64,000 bases of DNA from Bacteroidota bacterium (GTDB lineage Bacteria; Bacteroidota; Bacteroidia; Chitinophagales; Chitinophagaceae). This document shows positions 43,211-51,782 of this stretch, one piece after another. The stretch is taken from assembly GCA_018267575.1 (NCBI GenBank), contig JAFDYF010000079.1:1-64000 (forward strand), in the 5' to 3' direction. The first letter of the stretch is position 1. Every line of letters starts with the position of its first letter. The translations under genes and the position numbers were made by a program. Below the pieces are notes generated by a model. That model was not told where the DNA came from. It made no database searches and saw only the letters and a list, made by a program, of their open reading frames with translations.

Positions 43211-44947
43211 TTAATATCCCGGATTCTGTTTCAAATTAGGATTCAATGCAATGGCGCCCTGCGGTATTGGCAAGAGACAATTGTTTGCTGTTGGTGTTGT
43301 ATTATACAAACCGTGCTGCTTGCCATCATGCGTAGGACCTGGCGCAGGGTTTGGCACAGGGTTATAGCTCGCATCCACAGTTCCATTGGCTGATTTGATA
43401 AAAGCTATGGCAACATCCGTACCCGCTCTGCAAAGATCAAAGAACACAGAATATTCGCCGCTCAGTTCATGCCGATACTCACTCAACACCATTTGCAAAG
43501 GATCGGTGATGGGTTGCCCGGGCGTACCATCAAAGTTGGCACTGTCCTGCATAATGGCAGGGGAAGTTCCACCCCATGCACGGTCCCTTACCAGTTTCAG
43601 GTCGGCCATCGCACCGGGGATATCTCCAGTATGCACTTTACATTCAGCCCTGCTCAGGAGTACTTCAGCGTAACGCAAGAGTATTTGGTTCTGGTCTCCA
43701 AAAATTTTCTGAGGACCATAATTCCCTGTAAGATTATAATCTCTCCATTTTTTTGAACAAAAATATCCAGTTCTACCTTTATCACTTCCATACCAAGGCC
43801 TAGTTAAAGTACCCACTGTATTCAAGATTTTTCCATCATCGCCTGTATAAGTTTGATTCCCCGCAGCAAATCCTTGATAAACGGGAATATACCCTTTTAT
43901 ACCACCAAGCACCCTCACAATACCCGGGCTAGCCAATGTATCACCTGGGCCCACAATGGTAAGCAGTTTGCGCTTATCACCAGACTGATAGGAGTTCCAG
44001 AGTGCAGGATTACCATAATCATAGCCTTGCTGAGTAATTTCTTCTGGCCAGCTAAAACTATCAATCCAACCCAGTTCGCCGCCGGGTGGCTGCCAAGACC
44101 CGCCCCAATCCTGTGTACCACCGGATGGCACTTCAAACTGAACTTCAAATAATGACTCGTCATTGTTCTGATGGTCGTATTCATTTACATCCGCGAAATT
44201 GGTCATCAAATGGTAATTGTTGGTAAGCTCAGTGTTGTTATAAGCAGCCAATGCACCTGTATAATCTTTCAGCCACATTCTGGCCGCCCCTTCAAAAGCA
44301 TAAGCTGCCCCTTTGGTGGCACGGCCTAGATCGCTTGGGGGCAATGTAGTTTTGGACAACAACAAATTTTCTGCCTGTTGCATATCAGAAACCACTTGCT
44401 TAAACACAGAATCCCTGGATGACCTTGGGGTAAGCCCATCGGTTACGGCATTAAGTTCCAATGGCACACCACCAAAAGCAGAAGCCAGATAATAATAGGT
44501 CATCCCTCTTAGGAAATAGGCCTCACCAGTTAAACGATCCGCCAATGCTTGTGTAAGGATACCCTTACCCAAGGCTGTTTTAATAACACCAAATGCAGCG
44601 TTCGCCCTAGCAATGCCAATATAGGATTGGTTCCAAAAAGTAGTTACTCCTCCAAAAGTAGCTGGTATTTGATAATTGTTCCAGAACACATCACCACCCC
44701 AGTTAAAAAAATCATGGGTGCTAAAATTGGCCCGGTACCAAATACATTTTTTTAACAAGTCGCTGTTTTGGTAAGTGTCATAGATCGCATTTACCAACGA
44801 TATCACATCGGCAGGCTTGTTGAAGGTGGCATCGGCTGTGCCTTGAAATGTATTGGTCTGTGTAAGGAAATTCCGCTTACAGGCCAATGGCACGACGATG
44901 CTCGCGAAAACTATTAGAACAACACTTATTTTGATTATTCGTCTCAT
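43211..44947 (-). CDS. SusD/RagB-family glycan-binding lipoprotein
   Basis: A 578-residue lipoprotein (lipobox VPLAC, Cys about 23). It has the two-part SusD layout: an N-terminal helical section (about 40-250, with YFLRGMTYYYLASAFGGVPL, the most conserved part of the family) and a C-terminal section with LRYAEVLLSRAECKVHTGD and ending in PIPQGAIALNPNLKQNPGY. It binds oligosaccharide at the cell surface as the lid of the SusC channel encoded 22 bp upstream. With GH26, GH9 and GH31 nearby, the ligand is probably a hemicellulose oligosaccharide. Confidence 0.95.
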   Translation of the reverse strand: MRRIIKISVVLIVFASIVVPLACKRNFLTQTNTFQGTADATFNKPADVISLVNAIYDTYQNSDLLKKCIWYRANFSTHDFFNWGGDVFWNNYQIPATFGGVTTFWNQSYIGIARANAAFGVIKTALGKGILTQALADRLTGEAYFLRGMTYYYLASAFGGVPLELNAVTDGLTPRSSRDSVFKQVVSDMQQAENLLLSKTTLPPSDLGRATKGAAYAFEGAARMWLKDYTGALAAYNNTELTNNYHLMTNFADVNEYDHQNNDESLFEVQFEVPSGGTQDWGGSWQPPGGELGWIDSFSWPEEITQQGYDYGNPALWNSYQSGDKRKLLTIVGPGDTLASPGIVRVLGGIKGYIPVYQGFAAGNQTYTGDDGKILNTVGTLTRPWYGSDKGRTGYFCSKKWRDYNLTGNYGPQKIFGDQNQILLRYAEVLLSRAECKVHTGDIPGAMADLKLVRDRAWGGTSPAIMQDSANFDGTPGQPITDPLQMVLSEYRHELSGEYSVFFDLCRAGTDVAIAFIKSANGTVDASYNPVPNPAPGPTHDGKQHGLYNTTPTANNCLLPIPQGAIALNPNLKQNPGY

Positions 44948-44969
44948 ATCGCTGTTTTTATCGTTTTAA

Positions 44970-47900
44970 TTAAAATGTAAGGTTTACTCCAAATGTGAAA
45001 TAGCGGGATGAAGGATAAGTACCATTGTCAACCCCATTCTGGGTTGCATTTCCACCCTGGATGCCTATCTCTGGGTCAAGCCCGCTGTATTTGGTAATCA
45101 CAAAAAGATTTTGTGCAGAGACATATACCCTCAATCTTGACAAATTAAATCCTTTTGCAAGACTAGATGGTAAGGTATATCCAACCGTAAGGTTTTTTAA
45201 TTTGAGGAAACTGCCATCTTCTACCCAAGCGCTTGATGGAACATTATTAAGGGTATTATCGTCCACAGCCAGAGCCCTGCTATATTTGTTGGAAGGTCTG
45301 GAAGGTGTCCAATAGTTATTATAATAGTTCACACTTACATTTTCAACACCTTCTGAGCCGCGTTTTTGGAAGCTCTCGAGGTCGCTTTCAACATAGTTGA
45401 GTATTTTGTTTCCATATACCCCATAAAAATAAAGGTTGAAATCCCACTGCTTATAGGTACCGTTGAAATTGATACCGCCAAAAAATTTCGGTTGTGGGTT
45501 ACCGATAGCCACCCGATCGTTTGCATCCACCACCCCATCATGGTTCACATCAGCGAAATAACGGTCACCAGGACTTGTTGCTGCCCTGTAATAAATTCCT
45601 CCGGGGGCTTTCGCGTTCAAGGCTGTTATCTGAGCCTGCGATTGAAATATGCCCAACGATTTGTATCCATAAAACTCACCAACTGGACCGCCGACCATGG
45701 AGTTAGTGAACTGATCCCAGCCTTGCCCTGCCATAACACCCCCATTCAGTCCACCAAAATTGGTTACCGAATTAGTTCCAGAAGTAATGCTGGTGAGGGT
45801 GTTTTTAATGGACGCAAAGGTTAACCCAATGGTATAATGAAAGTCCTTTCCCGCATTGCTGCTATAATTCAGCGCCAGTTCAATCCCTTTGTTGTTCATG
45901 CTGCCCACATTACGGGTAATATAGGTATACCCTGTTTGTGCTGGCGCCGCCAAGGTCAATAGGAAATCTTTTGATTTTCTGTTGAACCAGTCGGCCGTCA
46001 TGGTCAATGCACCATTCAAAAAAGCAGCGTCCATACCGATATCTGTAGTGTAATCGGTTTCCCATTTCAGGTTAGGGTTGGCTGGTTGTGTTTGGGCGAT
46101 CCCATTCTGATAGATCTTATTGAAGGGATAACCGAGGTTATCGCTATTGGGGCCATTTACATTAGCGGCAAAATTCCCTGCATACAAAGCCTCATACTGA
46201 TACAACCCAATAGAACTTTGATTACCTACAACCCCATAGCTGCCTCTCAGTTTCAAATCGTCTAACCAATTCACCGATTTCATGAAGGACTCGTTCTTGA
46301 CCTTCCATGCCACCGCTCCTGATGGGAATACGCCATATTGATGGCCTTGATCAAATCTGGAAGACCCATCCCTCCTTACCGTCCCAGTAATAATATATCT
46401 GTCCGAATATTGATAGGTCAACCTTCCGAACTGTGATTCCAAGCTAGAAATAGTTTGACCGTTACCAAATTGATCGAATTGAAGATTTGATACCTGAGCC
46501 AAATCCATAATCAAGTTATTGGGAGGGATTCCACCGCCGCCCATTAAATTGAGCGTATTCTTTTGTGCGGAGATGCCACCTACGAAATTGATGGCATGAC
46601 GACCAAAAGTTTTATCATAAGACAGGGTGTTTTCCCAGAGCCATTCAAAATTGTTATTTAGGTTTTCATGAAAATAAGCCTTGGTAATAATCGCTGCCGG
46701 ATTTTGTTGATTGGCACGGTCATCTTCAGGTTGGAAATAAGAACCAGAAAAGTTAGTCACATTCACACCGGCATTCGTCTTTATTTTTAGTCCATCAAAC
46801 AAAGCCACTTCCAAAGAGGAATTGGCCAATATATAATTGGTGATATTTTTATAACGATTGGTTTCTATGCTATACACCGGGTTGTTAAACTTGTATACAT
46901 TGGGGTTAATCGGGTTATAAAAACCATAATTACCCTGACCATCTTTGATCAAATAGGTCTGGCTATTGCCACTATCCAATGTAGGAGGGTTTACCGCCAA
47001 TTGGTAAAGTTGTCCCGACCCCAATGCTGTGTTCGCATCTTGATAAGAGTATTTGACGCTGGTTGAAGATTTAAGCCATTTCACAGGTTGATAATCCAAG
47101 TTCAACCCAGTGGTAAATCTTTTGAAATAAGAACCTAACACAATGCCTTTTTGATCATAGTAACCGAAGGAGGCAGCAGATTGAACCTTATCGTTACCAC
47201 CCCGGATTGCCACACTATAACTTTGTGTCAACCCCGACCGATATAAAGCATTTTGCCAGTCCACACTATGTAGTGCATCTGGTGTATGCCAGATACCTAA
47301 TCCATGATAAGTGTGTGTTGAATCACTGGCTTCAACCTGATTTGACATAGTGGCAAACTGCTGGGCATTCAAGAGATCGTATTCCTTGGGTTTGCTTTGC
47401 GTTGCTTCATAGATGTCAAAAGAAACCTGAACCTTATTCTTGAATCCCTTTTTTGTAGTAATGATCACTACCCCGTTGGCAGCACGAATACCGTAAATAG
47501 CAGTAGCAGAAGCATCTTTCAACACGTCGATAGAAGCGATATCGTTTGGATTGATATTGTTAATACCGCCTTGGGTAGGATACCCATCAACAATATATAA
47601 TGGGGTATTTCCGCCACTGGCCAAACTACCGATACCTCTGATCAAGACAGAGATGTTACCACCGGGAGATCCGTCATTATTTACAATCTGCACCCCAGCT
47701 GCACGGCCTTGCAAGGCCTGCTCGGCAGTAGTAATTGGTACAGCCTCAATTTGCGCTGCGCCTACCGAACTAATGGAGCCAGTCAGGTCCTTGCGCTTCT
47801 GGGTACCATAACCCACCACTACAACCTGCTGCAGATTTTGCTGGTCGCCAATCATTTTTATTTCAAAAGTATTTGAATTGCCCACTCGCAGTTCCTGGGT

Positions 47901-48146
47901 GACATACCCAATAGTGCTGATCACCAATACTGCGTTCGGTGGCACATTTTGAAGGGTAAACTCACCGCCACTGGATGTAGCTGTCGCAATTTTTGTCCCC
48001 TTTACTTTCACAGTGGCACCATCTAGGCCGCTATTGTTTTCATTAGCAACAACCCTTCCGGTGATTTGTCTGTTCTGAGCAAAGGCGAGAGAAGATAGGA
48101 ACAGGAAAAAAACCTGCGCCAACAGAAATTTCATACGCATAAGCAT
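44970..48146 (-). CDS. SusC-family TonB-linked outer-membrane glycan transporter
   Basis: About 1058 residues from the ATG at 48146, which gives a normal signal peptide (MLMRMKFLLAQ... ending LAFAQ). An ATG at 48197 would give a longer N-terminus, and the frame itself opens with TTG at 48209. A carboxypeptidase-regulatory-like domain (about 25-100), a plug (about 115-225, with YIVDGYPTQGGINNINPNDIASIDVLKDASATAIYGIRAANGVVII, the SusC signature) and a 22-strand barrel with terminal aromatic motif follow. It imports oligosaccharides delivered by SusD. It lies 131 bp after the GH31 stop in a minus-strand locus. Confidence 0.95.
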   Translation of the reverse strand: MLMRMKFLLAQVFFLFLSSLAFAQNRQITGRVVANENNSGLDGATVKVKGTKIATATSSGGEFTLQNVPPNAVLVISTIGYVTQELRVGNSNTFEIKMIGDQQNLQQVVVVGYGTQKRKDLTGSISSVGAAQIEAVPITTAEQALQGRAAGVQIVNNDGSPGGNISVLIRGIGSLASGGNTPLYIVDGYPTQGGINNINPNDIASIDVLKDASATAIYGIRAANGVVIITTKKGFKNKVQVSFDIYEATQSKPKEYDLLNAQQFATMSNQVEASDSTHTYHGLGIWHTPDALHSVDWQNALYRSGLTQSYSVAIRGGNDKVQSAASFGYYDQKGIVLGSYFKRFTTGLNLDYQPVKWLKSSTSVKYSYQDANTALGSGQLYQLAVNPPTLDSGNSQTYLIKDGQGNYGFYNPINPNVYKFNNPVYSIETNRYKNITNYILANSSLEVALFDGLKIKTNAGVNVTNFSGSYFQPEDDRANQQNPAAIITKAYFHENLNNNFEWLWENTLSYDKTFGRHAINFVGGISAQKNTLNLMGGGGIPPNNLIMDLAQVSNLQFDQFGNGQTISSLESQFGRLTYQYSDRYIITGTVRRDGSSRFDQGHQYGVFPSGAVAWKVKNESFMKSVNWLDDLKLRGSYGVVGNQSSIGLYQYEALYAGNFAANVNGPNSDNLGYPFNKIYQNGIAQTQPANPNLKWETDYTTDIGMDAAFLNGALTMTADWFNRKSKDFLLTLAAPAQTGYTYITRNVGSMNNKGIELALNYSSNAGKDFHYTIGLTFASIKNTLTSITSGTNSVTNFGGLNGGVMAGQGWDQFTNSMVGGPVGEFYGYKSLGIFQSQAQITALNAKAPGGIYYRAATSPGDRYFADVNHDGVVDANDRVAIGNPQPKFFGGINFNGTYKQWDFNLYFYGVYGNKILNYVESDLESFQKRGSEGVENVSVNYYNNYWTPSRPSNKYSRALAVDDNTLNNVPSSAWVEDGSFLKLKNLTVGYTLPSSLAKGFNLSRLRVYVSAQNLFVITKYSGLDPEIGIQGGNATQNGVDNGTYPSSRYFTFGVNLTF

Positions 48147-48340
48147 AATCGGTTTTAATTGTTTACGATTGATAGTTTTGAAAATGGGGTTATCCATTGG
48201 TAAGGACAACTATAGAAACAAGGCAACTGATCCATTTCCTAAAAAATAATTGTTGTGGCCTCGTTTAAGTTTGTTCAAAAAGCTATTCTGTTTTGTTTGG
48301 TTGCATATTGTCATGTTGAGTTAATAGATGATCATTTGAT

Positions 48341-51217
48341 TTATTTAAGGTTAATTGTTTTTTCCTTACCATTATATTTAATGATAGCAAAGGGTTTATC
48401 CTCTACGGCTGCCATCCCTTCCTTTTCCTTTTTTACCAAAAAAATCTTGAAAGCCCGGTCTTTCAACATCCCGGGAAATGAACCCTTTCGCTTTTCAATC
48501 TTTAAAGTCTTTGCAGATTCATTATAACATATATTGATATCCGTGCAGAAACCTTTCTCATAATTATAATTGATGCCCTCATCCTCATACAAATCAAAGC
48601 AGGCATCCTTTCCAGTATAGATAAATAAGGAAATGGGATTGGCTTTTTTTTCTGAAACATACTGCAGATCTGGACCAAATGGGATAATGGAGCCTTCTTT
48701 CACAAACAATGGGATCCTTTCATAAGGTGCATCTGCATTAATTTTTTGGCCCCCCTCAAAATATTTTCCTGAATAGAAATCATACCAACCCTGACCTGCT
48801 GGCAAATACAGATCCCTGCTTTTTGCTTGATAGGTAAAAACCGGGTTTACCAAAATGGAAGGCCCGAACATATATTGATCGCTAATGGTATTGACAGAAG
48901 CATCATCTGGAAAATCCATTACCAACCCACGCATGAGGGTATAATCCTTTTGATAAACCATGCCTGCCAAAGAATAGATATAAGGCATCAGTCTGTACCG
49001 AAGCTTGTCATAATACAACATGGACTTGTAAGCGGGATGATCTTCGGGGGCGGTGTTAAAAATTTCCCTGTAGGGATACTGTCCATGCACCCTGAACAAG
49101 GGGCAGAATGCACCAAACTGATACCAACGTGTCATTTGCTCGCGCCATTCCTCTAGGTCTTTGGCATTAGGATGTTCATAGCGTTGCTCAACAGCAAAGC
49201 CACCAATATCCATGGTCCAATAGGGCAAGCCCGACATGGAAAAATTGATTCCGGCAGTACTCTGTGCCCGCATATCTTCCCAACGTGCAGCGATGTCGCC
49301 ACTCCAAACAGCGGCAGCATAACGCTGCGATCCTGCAAAAGCAGAGCGGGTTAAAATAAAAACCCTTTTATCGGGATTGGTCAGTCTTTGTCCTTCATAA
49401 ATACCTTTGGCATTTTCCAATGGATATGCATTCAATGTTTCCGCAGCAATACCGCTCCCCGGTATTTCCATCAATTCTTTTCTAGTGTTAGGGCTTACAT
49501 TGGAAAGTATATCTGGTTCACTGGCATCCATCCACCAGGCATCCACGCCTTTTTGATATAATTTTTTATTCAGGAGGTTCCAGAAACCTTTCTGCGCATC
49601 CGTGTTGAAAGCGTCATAAAATGTGGAGACATAGCCATTGCCAATCCAATCACGCTGGCGATTGGCAATATTCCTTTTGTACAACCAGCCCTTTTCATCA
49701 AAGAAATTATATGCAGGAATACCCTCGTAAAATTTGGGCCATACCGAAATCATAAATTGGGTATGATATTTTTCATGCAGCAGATTGATCATACTATCGG
49801 GGCTTGGGTAACGTGTTGGGTCAAAGTCCTGACTGCCCCAATCATCCTGCTTCCAATAGCTCCAATCCTGTACGATATTATCGAGTGGTATCTTTCTTTT
49901 CCTAAACTCCGCAACCGTATTGAGCAGTTCTTCCTCCGTTTTATACCGTTCCCTACTCTGCCAAAACCCCATTGCCCACTTTGGGGCAATGGGAGCTTTT
50001 CCAGTAAGTAACCGATAACCCGAAATAATGGAATCAATATTTTTTCCGTGAATTAAATAATAGTCTAATTGCTTACCTGCTTCGGATAAAAAACTAAAAT
50101 CTGCTTGATCGGCACCCATCACTGGGCTTTGCCATTTGCTAGACAAATACGACTCCGACCCATCGGGCACCCACTCAATCTTAATGGGGTATTTTTGATC
50201 TTTTACTATATTCAGGTCAATTAAGGCTGTACCGGGGTTCCATGCCTCGCGCCATCTATCCACCATTAATTTCCCATCTACCCAAACCTTTACATATCCA
50301 GCGTAAGTAAACCTGAATTTGTAATTACCCGAAGCATCAGCGGCAAAAGCTCCTTCCCAAATCACCGAACCAGTTGTTATATTAAACTCTTTGGGTAAGA
50401 AAAGTTTGGAGTCGTTGAGGTACTCATAATCAATTTTTGACTCTGCTTTTTCAAAATCTGCTTTCCCAGATCTGTTATTTTCATTATAGTAAGAGGCCGT
50501 CAACCAACCTTGATCTCCATATTTCGAGAAAAGTCTTAGGGAAGACAAGGGTTTAAAGTTGCGGGCATCACCCACTTTGGTAATGGAACCATTGTCCCAT
50601 AGTATCCCATAGTTTTTGTTTGAAACCAAGAAGGGGATAGCCACTTCCGTATTGTTCTGGAAAAGGTTTACCTGTTGCCCCTTATAATTATATATACCAT
50701 CCTGATGTTGGCCAAGCCCATATATCGCATCATTATAGAAGGTTTCGAAAGTTTGTTGAATATGATAGGATGTTTCGCCATCAAACACCGTAGGCTCAAA
50801 TCCTTTTCCACCATTTTGTTTTTCCCCCACAATTTTATTTCCCAGTGAATCCAGAAAAAGCACTACCCCTGTTTCAATATCAACTATTGCTGTAAGGTCC
50901 AGGGTTTTTAAAGTCAACTTGTCCGCTTCTTCCTTTAATCCCCATTTTGTATTTAATGGATGATCCAGGGCCATTATTAAACTCTTTTGTGTGGAAAGCG
51001 TATCGACAGGCGAAGCTGTTACCCGTATAATATTATCAGAAATTACTTGAAGCCTAACCAAGCGGGGATCCCCGGGCCTGCCTTTTTGGGGGAAAACAAT
51101 AATGCCATCCTCCGTTTTCAAATATTTGATAGGACCATTGTTAGCCTTTGCTATAGAAAGGAAACATATAGCAGATATAAATAATACGAAGCTCCGGGAA
51201 TAGGCCAATGCAAGCAT
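48341..51217 (-). CDS. GH31 glycosidase with PA14 insert, alpha-xylosidase-like
   Basis: A 958-residue secreted enzyme with a signal peptide ending near IAKA. An N-terminal beta-sandwich (about 30-240) is followed by a PA14-like domain (about 285-385, GAFAADASGNYKFRFTYAGYVKVWVDGKLMVDRWREAWNPG). A (beta/alpha)8 GH31 domain follows (about 410-760), with the nucleophile in WWMDASEPD (Asp about 564) and the acid in GDIAARWEDM (about 636-640). C-terminal beta domains complete it. A PA14 insert combined with WWMDASEPD matches GH31 alpha-xylosidases acting on xyloglucan oligosaccharides, but alpha-glucosidase activity is possible. It is the first gene after the HTCS, with its own regulatory region. 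Confidence 0.92.
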   Translation of the reverse strand: MLALAYSRSFVLFISAICFLSIAKANNGPIKYLKTEDGIIVFPQKGRPGDPRLVRLQVISDNIIRVTASPVDTLSTQKSLIMALDHPLNTKWGLKEEADKLTLKTLDLTAIVDIETGVVLFLDSLGNKIVGEKQNGGKGFEPTVFDGETSYHIQQTFETFYNDAIYGLGQHQDGIYNYKGQQVNLFQNNTEVAIPFLVSNKNYGILWDNGSITKVGDARNFKPLSSLRLFSKYGDQGWLTASYYNENNRSGKADFEKAESKIDYEYLNDSKLFLPKEFNITTGSVIWEGAFAADASGNYKFRFTYAGYVKVWVDGKLMVDRWREAWNPGTALIDLNIVKDQKYPIKIEWVPDGSESYLSSKWQSPVMGADQADFSFLSEAGKQLDYYLIHGKNIDSIISGYRLLTGKAPIAPKWAMGFWQSRERYKTEEELLNTVAEFRKRKIPLDNIVQDWSYWKQDDWGSQDFDPTRYPSPDSMINLLHEKYHTQFMISVWPKFYEGIPAYNFFDEKGWLYKRNIANRQRDWIGNGYVSTFYDAFNTDAQKGFWNLLNKKLYQKGVDAWWMDASEPDILSNVSPNTRKELMEIPGSGIAAETLNAYPLENAKGIYEGQRLTNPDKRVFILTRSAFAGSQRYAAAVWSGDIAARWEDMRAQSTAGINFSMSGLPYWTMDIGGFAVEQRYEHPNAKDLEEWREQMTRWYQFGAFCPLFRVHGQYPYREIFNTAPEDHPAYKSMLYYDKLRYRLMPYIYSLAGMVYQKDYTLMRGLVMDFPDDASVNTISDQYMFGPSILVNPVFTYQAKSRDLYLPAGQGWYDFYSGKYFEGGQKINADAPYERIPLFVKEGSIIPFGPDLQYVSEKKANPISLFIYTGKDACFDLYEDEGINYNYEKGFCTDINICYNESAKTLKIEKRKGSFPGMLKDRAFKIFLVKKEKEGMAAVEDKPFAIIKYNGKEKTINLK

Positions 51218-51337
51218 AGCAGTTCGTTTGATTCTACCCTTTCAAAATGTCTGAACAAGAGGATTCCTTTGAAAAAGTATTTGGAATGAAGATAGGGGCT
51301 AACCTAAAAAATGGGGGTAGTGGAATGTTTATGAATA

Positions 51338-51396
51338 GGTATCAAAATGTTAACCTGTGAAAATAGGTGGAATAAAAAGGGTATCAATTGTTAACC
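51338..51396. promoter_or_regulatory. Direct repeat GGTATCAA(W)nTGTTAACC, two copies 42 bp apart
   Basis: Copy 1 at 51338-51355 is GGTATCAA-AA-TGTTAACC. Copy 2 at 51380-51396 is GGTATCAA-T-TGTTAACC. The starts are 42 bp (four helical turns) apart and lie 120-180 bp before the GH31 ATG. AraC-type output domains of HTCS regulators bind direct repeats, so this is a good candidate for the operator of the adjacent HTCS. A partial third TTAACC follows at about 51405. Confidence 0.6.
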
Positions 51397-51683
51397 AATG
51401 CCTATTAACCAACTGAAAAAAAGCATGTTAAGTTTTGCCATTCACAATCAGCAAAAACTATGGTTTTTAAGAAATTTTTTAAATGGCTATTTTTTTTCGA
51501 AGGGGAGCCTCAAATCATAATTTCAAAACTAATGAGGTAGGATGGAAGGAATGCAAGAGTTTTGACCCTGTTTTTTGCTATGGATATGCGAAAAGGCATC
51601 TTTTTTTAACCTATTGAAACCCTTTAGCTAGGGCCAGCCCCACTTCACTGCAGCGCTTTCAATGGGGCAAAAATAGTGGGGTT

Positions 51684-51766
51684 TGATGCTATATGGATAC
51701 CTGATCCATACCTAACCCATACATGAACTATACCGTATGTACGCTTTAAATATGCTTCGGATATGC
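51684..51766 (-). repeat. Second 11-bp phased array of GTATGG-like hexamers
   Basis: Read on the minus strand, hexamers occur every 11 bp. They are GCATAT (51766-51761), GCATAT (51755-51750), GCGTAC (51744-51739), GTATAG (51733-51728), GTATGG (51722-51717), GTATGG (51711-51706), GTATCC (51700-51695) and GCATCA (51689-51684). The order GCATA., GCGYAC, GTATRG matches the array at 6776-6858. It begins 17 bp after the HTCS stop codon. Confidence 0.75.
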
Positions 51767-51782
51767 CAAGTAGCATCCTTGA

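Larger units (their letters stand above)
51218..51782. other. Regulatory region between the HTCS and GH31 genes
   Basis: About 565 bp without a gene. It holds a direct repeat (51338-51396), a GC-rich hairpin (GCCCCA 51637-51642 with TGGGGC 51663-51668) and an 11-bp phased array (51684-51766). This is the likely control region of the hemicellulose locus. Confidence 0.65.

Noticed and set aside
51060..51085. GC-rich palindrome (AGCGGGGATCCCCGGGCC) resembling the left-end palindromes
   Set aside because: It lies inside the GH31 coding sequence, lacks the GGC..GCC core and is explained by codons.
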